A stretch of DNA of 64,000 nt from NCBI RefSeq assembly GCF_002775205.1, contig NC_036445.1, positions 6,406,802-6,470,801 on the forward strand, given 5' to 3'. The translations under genes and the position numbers were made by a program. The stretch is from Xiphophorus maculatus. Taxonomy: Eukaryota > Chordata > Actinopteri > Cyprinodontiformes > Poeciliidae. The notes beneath the pieces are model-generated. The model did no database searches and was not told the DNA's origin. It saw only the letters and a program-made list of their open reading frames with translations. Positions 35,500-48,300 of the stretch are shown here, piece after piece (the stretch's first letter is position 1; every line of letters starts with the position of its first letter).

Positions 35500-35707
35500 G
35501 TGCCTTACCTGAAATCATATTTGCTTTATCAGCCAACACTGACAACAGGCAAGAAAATCAGGTCTTTAAAGTTATTTGCTGGAAACAATGGAGAAATCAG
35601 CGTTAAAGCCCAAGTCTTTCGCTGCCAGAGGATTAATGAGGGGCACAAAGTCTCATTGGATGTTAGCGTGAACGCTGTGTCGGACGCATTTTGCACGTAC
35701 AAAACGG
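35500..35707 (+). other. Possible first exon of an unidentified transcript
   Basis: Downstream of the promoter-like cluster an open frame runs to a strong splice donor, ACGG|GTGAGT, with the exon end at 35707. A different frame begins at ATG 35588 in an excellent context (AAACAATGG) but stops after 27 codons (MEKSALKPKSFAARGLMRGT at its start), so it may be an upstream ORF. Neither product is recognised. The exon could be untranslated and belong to the gene at 36986 or to another transcript. Confidence 0.3.
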
Positions 35708-36589
35708 GTGAGTAATGACTTAAATAATACCAGCTTGAGAAAATCTCCCTGCAGGAAAATACTTAAAAATAAACAATAGCATAAAAAGGTGCTTAAATGG
35801 AAATACCACAGTTACTTCAAATATGTGTTCATGCTGCCATAGAGCTATCATTGCAATTTACACATAAAATCAAACATGACTTCCTTCATTTATTATTTGA
35901 TTTGACTATCAATAAGTGTTGTTTTGACAAAAAATGGGATGTTTATTACCAGTTACCTTAGTGCAGATGAACATGTGATAATTACCATCTCTCAGGGTTT
36001 CATTCAATTGGATATGAGGTCGGCTGCAGAAAGTGCTTCTACCACTTCTATCTAAACAACCGCATTAGAGAAACATTCCTTGGGGAAATGTTATTGATAC
36101 ACAATCCATAACATCAGTTTGGCACATTCAGTTACTGTATGGGACACTGGTCACAGGGTAATACAGAAATATAATTGTGTGTCAACAGCATACTGTATGA
36201 TTTATAAGAGATCTGTCAAATAATCTGAGGCATATAACTTAACAGTGACCCAAGAACAGAGCCATGAGGACTACCACATGTAATCTTTGTTCGCTCAGAT
36301 TTATAATGACCAATTTATGCAAATTATGCAATATGCATAAATACATGTTTCCTAATCTGTAGCCCATTCATAAAATATTTTCAATCAGCCCCAGACTTCC
36401 AGAAATAATTTAAACCTAGTTGTATTTTACGTTTCTGTCCATAGAAATTAATCAGCAAATAATTTATTTGCATCAAAAAGAAAAGAAAAAAAGACTCGAT
36501 AATTAATTACATGTGAGCACATTGTTTTTAAAGGATGCAACACTTTCCTGACCGATTTCCCTCCTATTTCCTTTAGCCAATATTTTTAA

Positions 36590-36985
36590 GCCCCAGCCCT
36601 CACTCATCCGCAAGCCGCTTCCCCCTCTACCTGGTCCTGCGCGCTGTAATTGGTCGGAAAGACACACGGGGCCCGCCCCGCTGGCAAGCTTTTCAAATAT
36701 ATTTACAATGTAAAACAACCGAGAAAAAACGGCAGAGCCATCATATTCGTAAGGAGAGAGCGAGGGAGAGAGAAAGTGCGCGCGTGTGACAGAGAGGAAG
36801 CGCTTCGTAAAACACACGCACAGTTTCACGCGCTCTGTCAGACAGACACATCCAAACACAGCCACACGCGCGCGCTGTGGTGCACGGCCGCCCAAGGCTC
36901 CGTCGGAGTGTGAACCTGCGGGTTCATGACACTGATTTCTCCGGGGAAGAGGAATACTCAGGAAGATCAGAGAGGAATATCAACA
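36590..36985 (+). promoter_or_regulatory. Candidate promoter and 5' UTR of the signal-peptide exon
   Basis: The 400 bp before the ATG at 36986 are distinctly richer in G+C and CpG than the surroundings. They contain GGGCCCGCCCCG near 36670, many CGCG steps and a GAAGCGCTTC palindrome near 36798. This fits a CpG-island promoter with a purine-rich 5' UTR. The transcription start is not resolvable. Confidence 0.45.
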
Positions 36986-37055
36986 ATGGCTCTGAGCGTG
37001 TGGAACTACTGCGTCCCTCTCGCCATCATCACAGCCGCCTGCTTGGTGAACACCG
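36986..37055 (+). CDS. Signal-peptide first exon of an unidentified secreted or membrane protein (partial)
   Basis: ATG in a good context (CAACAATGG) opens 23 codons, MALSVWNYCVPLAIITAACL and three more, then a strong phase-1 donor G|GTAAGA at 37055/37056. The hydrophobic run from about residue 10 to 20 is a typical signal peptide core, and a phase-1 intron straight after the signal peptide is usual for Ig-, MAM- and similar extracellular-domain genes. No matching acceptor exon was recognised to the end of the window, which implies a first intron longer than 26.9 kb. Cell-adhesion Ig proteins and receptor phosphatases such as PTPRU, which lies near TAF12/RAB42 in human, have this architecture, but the sequence does not identify it. 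Confidence 0.55.
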
Positions 37056-40000
37056 GTAAGACTTGAGACGAAAGAGTGAGCGAGTGTGATGTGAATGGGG
37101 ATGGAAGAGCCGTCAGTTTGTTGGGGGGCGACTCAGTCAGTGGGCAAGTTTGTCCAAGTCCTCTCTGAGCTGAATGATGTTTCCAACTGCTTTGGTTTAT
37201 TAGGCAGCAAGTGGAGCGGGAAGGAGGAAAGGGCGAAAGCACGTGTATAAATCATAATGCTTAAAATTCAGCACATGATAATTATTGCTAGAGACGATTT
37301 TGCGCAATCCGGGGGTTTTATTTTAAGTGAGTCACCGCGCTCCAGTTGCTGAGCTGGAAAGACCCTGGAAGACCTCGATCAAGACAAAAGTGAAACCCGC
37401 GGGTTGTTGTGACTTTTCGCTCCCGCTTATCTGTTTTCTGAATGGGTCTTCCCATGCTCCGATGACCCTGGTGCGTCACAGCATTTTGATTAGTCCTGGT
37501 TTTGTATGTGCATGGCAGGACTGGAGCCTGTGACATAAGTCCCCTGTGCATGCTGCGCCGATTGAACACTCTGACAGCTACATGAGTGCAAATTCCCGCA
37601 GTGGATCAGACCTGTGTCAGATACAACGCTGAACAGAAGAGGAAGTGTTTGCTCTTCCCTTTATGTCCCACAGATGTGTGTCTGAACAGACCTTTGATAC
37701 GCCTCCTTATCAAATACAATAACATTTAACAGTCGTATTACAAACCCTGCAGCGGCTCCCGCAGAGCACCTTATCTCGGGATGGTCCTGCACTGCTTCTT
37801 CAGGCTGATTGTACAAGTGGACCTTCTGCAAATACAGAAATTTGGATTATAGAACAACTTTAGCCCCAAGCCATCTGCTTGGGAGGGAACTGAAGCACAA
37901 ACTCATAACAAAGCCGTTTAAGTCCCACCCATAACACATAAGTACTTGTGAATGAGATGAAGTGATGCACACAGATGTTGCTTTGCAGGGTTTTGTTTCC
38001 AGCATTCTGAAGGCTGTTAAAGGGTTAAATGATAGGTCAGGTATTACCTTTGTCACTGCCACTGAAGTCATGATGTGTTTTTTTTCACACAAGAGGACCA
38101 CATTGCTCCATTGCAAATTTCATGGTTGGACTGATAAGAGCCTTAGCATCGCCTGCATATTGATTTCCTCCCCAGAGAGTATTTTTGTGTGTCTGCTATG
38201 GGATCAGGGCTGGCTGATTTATATGCATGAGCTGTAGGTGTTAGTATGTTAGTCTAAATGGAGTTCTGTGTTAGAGGTTTGTGTGTTTGTCTGAATGATG
38301 CTGGAAGCTGCTGCGTGTGCTGCTTACAGTGCAGGGTTTTGGCTAAGCTGCAGGCACCCTCAGCTGGGGGTTGCTCGCTGATCATTGTCATTAATCTAGC
38401 CTCTGACAGGAGCCGGGGGAGAAACATGAGGCTGGGGGGATTCAGGAATGTTAAAGGCACAAGGTGGTAAAGAAGACACTGCAAAGCTGTTTGTTTTGAA
38501 ACTATTTCTGATAAAGAAAACAACATTTATTGTTCTTTGCCATTCTAAAGGGAATGTGGAAACTAATCAGGCTTTTCTTGGCCAGCACTATTTCTGATTT
38601 TCTTTGAGGTTTGACCTTACTGATTCAGCTTTTTTTCTACATATGTTTCTTTTTTTTTCTTTTTTTTTCCCTAAAATACTATAATATATGACATAAATCA
38701 GTTTAATACAGAATCTTTGATAGACATTGTAGTTTTAATTGCAGCAAAAAAAGGAATTGCAATATGGTTTTCAGTTTTTGCATTTTTGATTGTTCCTTAC
38801 CTTTTTCTGATTTTTTAAAAAGTGCGTCAAATGGCACGCTTTTGGTTTATGCATATACCTCAATTATTCAGTTCTTTGTTTCGATTAATTTCACAAATAT
38901 CAACTTTTTCACATTTCAGTCACCAATCAGCCAATCAGACACAATATAAGGGATATTTTCTAACTGATTGGTGCGTCGCTAGTTTTACCAAATGAAAGAA
39001 AACATGGATTGAAGTTATTATGCAGATGTGTTTGTGTGGAGGATTCTGTTGTGAAGACTTGTCCCTCCTTTTATAGAACAAGGGGTGATGGGGATGGAGA
39101 GAATGTGGGAGCAAGAAAGGCATAAGAGGGAAATGGTGGAAGAAGAAAGTCAGGCAGACTTCACAGTGTGTCTGACAGGCAGGCCTGAGGGACACACACA
39201 TGCACACACACAGAGTCAGCGCTGTATGTTTGTGAAGGTGCAGTCTAAAACTTCCACGTACTGTAACAAATACTCCTAACTCCACCTCTGCCGCTTAATC
39301 ACCACCCTCCATCACACCCATTTTTGCACCCCATCCCCATTCCTCTCCTTTGCCTCCATTACCGCCCGCCTTATCACCATGCGCTTTAAATCACCTCCAT
39401 TTGTTTATCCGAATGTGTGCAATGAGACCCATCCGTTTGAGCTTGTTCCCCATCATCCCGCTTGGACCTTGGCTTCGACTCCAGTGGCTGAAAAATAGCA
39501 GCAGTTGGACGTAGTTGTGGGAGGAGATTTGAATACCAATTACAGTCGGTCTAAGTGTGTGTGTGTGTGTGCTTGTGTGTTAGTGAGTGCACCGACAAAC
39601 GCAGAGAAGCCACGCATAAATCAATGTCGCTCTGAGTCACAGAAGGGAAGCTTGGCACGTAAACAGACGCATCAAGGTAAATGCTGTATGTATACAACTA
39701 GAAGCATGCACACATGCATAGGTCCATAACAGATGTACACATTAGGATTTTCTTTGAGCAGAGCAGTGTTGGTTATGTAAGAATTTGTCAGAACCCAAAC
39801 GCAGCATTTGATGCTTGTCAGGCGTAGTTTGCCTTACGCAGGAGTTCAGAAACCCTTTTTACATTTTTACATATTGCGCTGGGCCTGCTATTTCTGTGCC
39901 TTTCTTTGTTGCCTAATATGCTGAAAAAGCCTTCACCGGTTGGAAAGATGTATCCTTTGATCCTAAACTTGAAGGATACCCCCCCCCCAAAAAAAGGAGG

Positions 40001-40554
40001 AAAAAAAAACCCTCTCATCGACAATTTAATTAAAATGAGCGAGATCTTGCCTCTTTGCTCTCTGCCCTGCCATCTGCTGGTTTGCGGTATAAATCAGTGC
40101 AAAATCAGATCTCCGTGTTGCTACGATGTTGTTTGTGTTCGATCCCCCTCTGATTCACTGTCTTTTGTAAGTTTAAATAATTGGACAACCGAAACTTGGC
40201 AGAGTGCTACTGCGCCTGTCGACAGGAGAGAGAAGAAGAAATGAGGATTTTTTTTAAAGGTATGCTGCCTGCTGCTGTTGTGCACAGCCCTGTTTGATCA
40301 ACTGATGCAGTCCTAAAGGGCCCTGACAGGGTGGCCCACTATCTCAGCTGAGCAACTGCCTCAGCATAAGCTCCATAGACAAATTGTGTTTCTCCCGGGG
40401 AAAGCCACAACCAAAAGAGTTACAGAGCTTATTGTGGCTTGTTTTTATTCTCCTCTGGGCTTTTATGGGTCCATTACTCCGAAGTAGAAGTCTTTAAGCT
40501 TCAAGGTTTGCACAGGTGATATATTTTATTCTACTTGACTACTCATTTCCTCCC
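37056..40554. other. Putative first-intron sequence, proximal part
   Basis: No supported exon is present. The region contains a short GT microsatellite (39555-39571) and purine- or pyrimidine-biased stretches that produce spurious open frames. It could hold regulatory elements of the gene starting at 36986. Confidence 0.5.
39555..39571. repeat. (GT)n microsatellite
   Basis: About eight uninterrupted GT units continue as imperfect GT-rich sequence to 39580. Confidence 0.95.
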
Positions 40555-42384
40555 ACTGATCAGGCATAACATTATGACCACCTTTTTTGAATGACTGCTA
40601 ACATGCTATCTGGCACTAAGATGTTATCGGCAGTTCTGTAGTTTCGAAATGAGTCCTCAATGAACGGTACTTGTTTTTACAGCTATCTAATGTTTTGCTT
40701 ATTAGATATAGATCTGGGAAATTTTGAGTTCAAGCTGAAACCTTAGACTTCTTGTTGTGCTCTTCAAATTGTTTATTAAAAAAGTTTTGCTTTGTGGCAA
40801 AGCTTATCAGTTACTTTCTCAAAATAGCCAACCAGAAATAATGGATTCTAATAATTTGTCACTCTTTGAGGGAATCTTCTCAATGAACATGCATGGTTCA
40901 AAAACCAATTCCAAATGCATGTAAGGTGGAAAATACCCTGTGATCTATTAGCTGTTTTGTAAAGCATGCAGTGTTGTCACTCTTACTGGTTTGCAGCCTT
41001 GGACCCCTAACACAAGCTGTGAAACATTGTTTATTCTAACAACCAGCCTTAACTTTAGTAATTTGTCTCTTTGATTGGACTACAGGGATTAATCTTTGCT
41101 ACCTAAGTCCATCAATGGCCACCAATGACCCTGCAGTGTGTTCAAAACTGTTTCTTCCTTAGACCACATTTGATAAATATCAGTGACAGCTATTGAAGTC
41201 TGCAACTTCAATTTGATTCACACTTAAGCTGCAAACATAAGTGCTTTATACTTGACTTTCACTCATGCTCTGAATACTTGTGATCTCACTCACATTTGAG
41301 GTGTGGGGCTAGGGTTCATGAACAATCTTTATCTCATATAAGCGGCAATGAAAGAAAACTGGGGTGTGTAGATCATTTGAGGAAATAATATGGTCCCCTC
41401 TGAGTTTACTGCGTACAAATGACTGACTGTCATGCTAATGTCACACAGATGGGTTTTCTGGTATATGTTTTGACAGTACGTGCAAGTAAAAAGAGTTTAT
41501 TTCATCTTTAAATTTTGGGGGTTTTTTATTTAATGCTGCAATCAAGCAATACACAAGGTTGATTGACAGTGCTAAGATCTTCCTGTTGGCTCTGAATATT
41601 GGTTTCTGACCACATGGTTTATTTCTGCTGATGGCTGTAGGACCATATGGAGGTTGCTAATATAAGTAATAATTTGTATTTTTACTTTTTTAATTAAATA
41701 TAACTATAATAACTATAAACAAAAATGTGAAAGTCCATGTATTAAGTCAGGCTTAAGGTTAGGGATTTAAAATCATTGCTTCTACTCCTGCACCAAGTTG
41801 GACTTGGTGGCATGCATGTGATGTGAGAAAACTAATTTTAGTCAATAGAAACTTGAGACTTGTTTTGGTTCTTGCTCCTTAAAAACTTGAAATTTTACTT
41901 GGACATGCCCCCCAAAAACTGGGGATTTGACCTCAAATTGGCCTGCAATTTCAGGTCAATTTCTTGAGCTGGGGCAAGAAAGTTAGGCATATCTTAGGTA
42001 TGGTCTCAAAGTTGTGAACTTGAATTGGACTTGAAGCATAAAACTTGGGGACTTAGTTTGGAATTGTGGTGAAAGATTAAAGACTTAACCTAAATGTTCC
42101 CGCTAAGCTCTTGAGACTTGACTTGAACTTGGCCCACATAGATTTTAGATTGAAATTGATCTTTAAAAACATTTACTCATCAAATCAAACCAATATTGGT
42201 AACTGCCCAGCTGGAGGGGCTTCAGTTTTGGAGATGGTCTGACCCAATTAATTTACTGGCCATCACAATTTGTCACTTGCCAACCTGTTAACAATCCTTA
42301 GACTTTCCAGTTATTCCTGCTTCTAACACAAGTGTCATAACAAATCATCAGCATTCAATTGATTTAGAATATGTTATGCCTAAT
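40555..42384 (-). mobile_element. Decayed Tc1-like transposon interrupted by about 1 kb
   Basis: The left end GATCAGGCATAACATTATGA and the right end TATGTTATGCCTAAT are the inverted termini of a common fish Tc1-like element. Internal landmarks in the expected order are CTGGCACTAAGATGTTA (about 40610), GATCTGGGAAATTTTGAG (about 40710), a TTAGACCACATTTGATAAAT piece (about 41160) and TTCAGTTTTGGAGATGGTCT (about 42221), followed by GGCCATCACAATTTG. The last two blocks should be nearly adjacent but are about 1 kb apart, so a later insertion splits the relic (about 41206-42205). Confidence 0.72.
41206..42205. repeat. Insertion rich in ACTTGA-type degenerate repeats
   Basis: This block interrupts the Tc1-like relic. 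Its second half, about 41760-42140, contains many imperfect copies of ACTTGA, ACTTGG and GACTTG, a pattern seen in dispersed fish repeats. No terminal repeats or coding frame were found, and the exact insertion ends are approximate. Confidence 0.45.
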
Positions 42385-45300
42385 AACTGTGTAGCTTCTT
42401 GTTTTAAACATCTGCCATTTCACTCAGTCAATAAGCTACTCTAGTATCGTAGCCTGGTCTTGATAGGATTTAATGTTTTTGCTTTGATTTTAATAGAAAA
42501 GGGAAATTAGACCTGACATGTCCTTTTGAGCCCACACATCACACATCCTTTTTCACATCCTGTTTACTGGAATGTGCTTTGGTTTGAGCTTCGCCTTTAG
42601 GGATAGGTTTCTGCAAACTGAAAACACAAAGCACAATGACTAAAAGGGTCACACAAAGACACCAAATGGTAATCGAATCCTTATATGTCATTTGACCATT
42701 TTTTTTAATTGTCCATTAGTTAAACTTTCTGTCAATCTAATCAGGGCAAATACTAATGTAGAAACACTCTTTATGGCGGCCACCTCATCTCCTTCCCATT
42801 ACTATTCCCCAGATAGTGCTGCCCGTGATTATCATAATGGTGATCTATGTCGTCCTTATGTGTCGCTTTCTGAGAACAACTGGCATTCCACCAACTTTGG
42901 TGCGCAAGTTTTTTCGATGCAGAGTAGGACACCAAGGACATCTCCGTTTGCTGGCATCTGAAGCCTGCCAATCAATCTGGTGCTCTTAGGTTCATCTGAT
43001 CTGATTGGCTTTTGTGTAAAAAAAAAAAAAAAAGCAAAGGCCCCAGCTGGGTGAATCTCTCACTGTGCTATGACCCAACGTCCCCTGAGCCAGCAGCTTT
43101 TCTCCAGCAGCTGACCCTTCTCTGTGTACATTTGTCTTTGCTTTGGGACTGTGAAATCAGTAAATAGCAGTTGTCCCGGTATAACTTCTTGGTGCAACTC
43201 TTCGAAACAGTTGCTAAGTATTCTTTCTGCCAGAACACAAGATGTACTTCTGTCAAGGCAGTCAGTGCTGAATAATGGCGTTGTGAGAGGGGCTTCTGCG
43301 TCTGAAAAACATGAAAATATTAGCACCACGGGGTGAGCATTATTCACTATTAATATCGAGTCTCCCATGGCTGGGAGTAAATGTTTATATCTCCACTTTT
43401 GGGCTTGTTTAACACCCTCCCTTGCTGCTGTGACACCTGTCTCCACAGCTCCCAGGGCGCAGTGCTAACGTGGTTAGACAGCGGGCTCCAGTAACGCGGG
43501 TAACCAAGGTGATTATCCTCACTCAAGCGGTGCAACAGAGTCCTCGCTACCTGTGATTGGGCCAAAGAGGCTGATTGAGCTGAAAAGGGCAAGTGCCTAA
43601 AATTGAAGAGCTAGAAGCTGTGTACTTTGCCAGAGCAAAAGGCTAATGCGCATCCCATCTGGAAGACTTAATTGTGAGACAAGAGGAGGGACGGATGGCT
43701 GGTAATGAGGTGCTCATTCGGTGGTAAGGAGGATCAGAGATGGGCTTAAACTTCAGCCTGGGTGCAGAAACTCCACAAGAAACCACATTTTCCTTCACCA
43801 CCTTGGGAGGTCGGTGTGTCTGGTGGAGGCTGGGTGATGAAGAGTGACCAGGATTAGCTGGGGCACTGAGGAACTGATGGGGTCACAGAGGGAGAGTGAA
43901 AGCGTCACAGGGAGAGAGGGAGCGATGTCTGCAGCCATGGCTGCACACTGTATCAAAAAAGAGAAAGAAACAGCAAGAGGGGAAGGGAAAGCACCAGGGG
44001 CATGTGTCACAGACCAGTGGAGCAGAGGAGAAAGTCAGGTTGAGAGGAGTCCAGCAAACGAGAGAATGATTGCAGGATTCTGTGCTAAAATAGAAGAGTG
44101 TTTAAAAAAAAAACAAAGGGAAAGTGATGCAGGATGACTGATTCCTAGGGCAAAAAAAGGTGAGGAGGGAAAGAAGAGGGATGTTAGGAGGGGAGGGTAA
44201 AGATCAGGAAATACAGGGTGCTGGTGTCAGGAGAAGGAGGGAGCTCACAAACAGAGAAATGGATGGCAATATTCAAAGATAAAGATGAAGAAAGGGCAAG
44301 CACTGTGTAGGTGACCACACCTGAGGGACAAGTTGTCATGATCAATGAGGTCACAGTGTATACATGCCCTTTTACACCTACACACAATACACACACAAGA
44401 CCCAGCCAAACAAGTGTTGAAAATGTTACACACAAACTTATGTCCAGCCCTCCTACTTTCACCCATCCTACACGAAGAATTGGACACCCACACATGCACT
44501 GGGCTATTCATCCACCTGCCATTTAGAATCCTCCTTCATATCATCACCATTAATAGGTTTGCTTTGATGAGATTGTCGGATGCTGAAAATTGCCAGTGAA
44601 AGCGCCGCTTTATCTTCTGGGAAATCAGATGGAGATTTTCAGAGCGCGGAGACAACAATGCCAGAGAGGACTCCGATGAGTTTTCTGTCTAAGAAAACCC
44701 TTAAAATGTCTCTCCCATGAGTAGCAAATTCATTGTAGTTATTACCATGTCTGGCTTAGCTACTGTTGTGACATTTTCCTTGCTCTTTTTTCACTCAAAC
44801 ATAATCAAACCTTGATTATATTAGCAAATGTTTATATATTCTAACAGCGCTCAAAGATGCTAGCTGAAAAAGAATGCATTAAGTAAGCAAAAGATTAAAA
44901 TATATTAGCTCTACAAATGCCATGCAAACACAATTTTGTGTATGTGCTTTAAAAAACACCACTCCTGTCACTGCAGTAAATACAACTGATAACATCAATA
45001 GCTGTCAGATAAATATTAGATTTCCCATTTTATTTTGGGCAGAGTGTAAGTGGCTGTTGACAAAACTCTTATAAAACTGTTGAATGCCTAGTTTTTTATA
45101 AAAACAGCAGAACCTAATTGAAATCATTCTGATGTTTTGGAAACCTTTTAATATGTACTTTTAAACTTAAATGAACACACACTGGTTGCTTTTTGGGGGT
45201 GAGGAGGACGGAATAAACAGTGTGTTGAAGTATTGCTTCAACAAACAATTGTTAAAGAACTTTTCGTCTTTCTACAGCATCGGTCTGTTTGGGTTGTAGT

Positions 45301-48300
45301 CTATCAGGATGACACGTGTTTACGTAGACACTGTACGTTGCAACAACATTCCTGTTCATATCCATCCACAAATTTTCAATTGGATTAAGGATGATTTTAT
45401 TTTATTTTTTTACCATTACACAATTTCCCATAATAACTCCTTGGGCTTCAGTATGTCTGTCACTTCATCACAACCACAACTAAATATTGTATCCTACCAC
45501 TTCTTTGCCACTTAATTTTTGTACATACTGGTATTGGGATGATGACTGAGATTCTATATGCTGAGCAGCTTAAGCCCAGGCATAAATATTACTTAGGGTT
45601 ACCGTCACAGATACTACACACTGATTATCTGGTAGAAATTCATGCAGCTTGAAAATTATTTCCTACTATTATCTGACCATTTACACTGTTCTCTGAGGAC
45701 TAACTACAAAATGTCAGAGTATTCTAGAACCGCTGAATTCTTTTTGAGCAAAACATTGTGCAGCCTCATTACTTCCTCTCCTCCCCCCTTAAATATTTAA
45801 GTGTCACTTTTACTTATGTTGGTCTAAATGTTTACAAAAACTTGTCATCTTTTACAGGGATGTGAGATTTTTAGATCCACTATACTTTGCTAATACCCTT
45901 TTACTCTTTCCGCTGTCTGCTTTTCTCCTCAACTCTTCCTTGGGCCTTAGACAAGATCCTCAATATCAGGGGTATTAAGCTTTGATCCACTTCATTAGCA
46001 AACCGTAAACAACTCCTAATTAGAGGCAATTAATTTAGAGCATATGAAAACAATCCTCAAAAAAAGTTCCTCCCAAACACCTTGTTCCCATGTGCAGGAT
46101 GGTGGGAGTCTGAAAAAGATGGACAAAGATTTAAAAATGAGAGGGTAAAAAAAGCCTGCTGTAATCTGCTGGTCCAAGATTTACCGCAAACATTCGCTGG
46201 GCTCTTTTAAGATTCATAAGGTCGTCAAGTGAGGGTTTGCTTTAATCTAAACAGAAGTTGGACTGCTGTGTGGCTGCCTGCAGTGAAGGGAAAGAGGAAA
46301 AAGAAAGTAGCTCTGCCAAATTGGATTGGTGCTGCAATTGTTTCTGCACACATTGTTACAGTTGGTGAGACCGTTTAAGAAATGGCCTGGCACCAACAAC
46401 CTTGAGGAGAGCTTTCACTGGATTCATTTTCTATGGAGCAGTTCAAGGAGCTTTCAAGTGCATGACTGCTGATTCACCTGATGGCTGTTAACAGGTCCGA
46501 CCCACTCACCTGACCTTCCATAAACCATCAGCGGCAGATTGAAGTGGTGCTTGAGTCACATCCACAGATGTGTCCCTATCTTCGTGTCCATCTGGCGGAC
46601 GAATAATGTTATCACCAGCTACAGAAGGACCATGCCTCTCCTTTCTGGTCATTGCTGCAGAGGAGTGGAACAGGCAAACAATCTGTGATACTGAGTGAGT
46701 TTGACAGAGACCTTGGGCATTGGACGCAGTTGCAGAGGAAACGGTAGTTCATAGCAACTGCTTCCCACTAGGCTATACTGGCGAACTGAGCTGTGAAGCA
46801 GCTTGGATCGGCCAGTGGGGTTCTGTTGATCGCTCCACAAGTCATTTTTAGCTTTTGTCAACTCCGTAGGCATGGGCAGCAAGTGTTTTCTGTGTCTGCA
46901 ATAGAGATCCTAGAGTTGGGAGAGCGAGAGAGTACACACAGCACGGAGCCGTCGCCTCCTGACTGCATATACAGTAACATAGTTTATTGCTAGAGAAACT
47001 AATAAAAGAAAGCTGTAGGGGGAATGTGCTTTCATTCTTGATTATTTTCTCTCTTCCCAAAGGCCATGATGGCTACCATCTATCCCTTTTTTTTGTATCC
47101 ATGTCGCTCTGCCCACTGTTTTAGTCAGCGGGATTCCAGGCTATACTACAGCCCATCTAAAGTGATTCACAAATTTACTTTACTTTTTTTTTTATGTTTT
47201 AATGTTGCGAAATAAATGAAAGGTATGCATTTAACATATATAGCATAATATAAATATCATAACAAAAAGCTTGCTGTGTATTTTCATTATGCTAAGAAGT
47301 ATATTACAATACACTGTTTGCATAAACTTGAACTGGATAAATCTGATTATATTTGGCCCCTCTGAAGCTGGGAGACTTTGATATATGTGGCTTGCTGTCT
47401 CGATTTGAAAAGATGAAAGCTCAACAATCTGTGAGCAGAAGGTATGCTTGAGTCTGCAGAAACGACCAGAAGGCAAAGTTAATTTCTGTGTGCCAGGACT
47501 AACTGACATAAAATGAGGAAGCATTCCACATCTAACTACTGTTATACTGTTTTTGGGTCTAAATATAGAGAAAATACTTTTTAACAAATTGTTTACTACT
47601 TTACATAAGGAAAAAAGTATTATTATAATTAGTGAATATATAATGAGAGATGAACCAGTCAGAGATTGTGTGGCCAGTTTCCAAACACTGATGTTGTAAA
47701 GCTCTAATCTGCCAATGACAATTTTAGTTTATTCTACAAATACCCATAGAACTTAAATTAGTATCCCACATTTATACAGCATTTAAACATAACAACACGG
47801 CTAACCAAAGCACATTCTGCTGTCTTACTAAAAGTTCTACATTTTCTGAATTTTGGACACTGCAAATGTATTTGCTCTAAAATGATCTGTAATCTGGAGA
47901 ATAATGCTGGCAACACTATTGCAGTACAATCATCTGAACAGAAGTATTTGTGATTTAAATTCATTGCAAATCCAGTTTAAATCAAATATTTGCAGTCTAA
48001 TTCTGTTAGCTAGGCTGTTTTACAGGGGCTGGAAAATTTATACACAGTATTACTTGTGAATCAACAATAACTCAGCCTTGTTTATAGTGGAAATGAATTT
48101 GGTTGGAGTTCTGAAATAAAATAAATATGAACTTGTGGGAAAAATTTGAAATAATCATAAACTGTTGGTAACTAAAAATTAAGTTCATCCCAGATGATTT
48201 TAAAATTGCCAAATGATTTATTTGTATATATATATATCTATATATATGTATATATAGATATATATATATATATATATTCAATGTCTTGCATTTGTACAGA

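Noticed and set aside
36503..36895. 130-codon minus-strand frame over the CpG-rich promoter
   Set aside because: GC-rich promoter sequence has few stop codons; there is no splice or domain support.
36986..37055. Naming the signal exon ptpru or an IgLON/ALCAM gene
   Set aside because: Only 23 residues of signal peptide are visible and these are not diagnostic; synteny alone is not enough.
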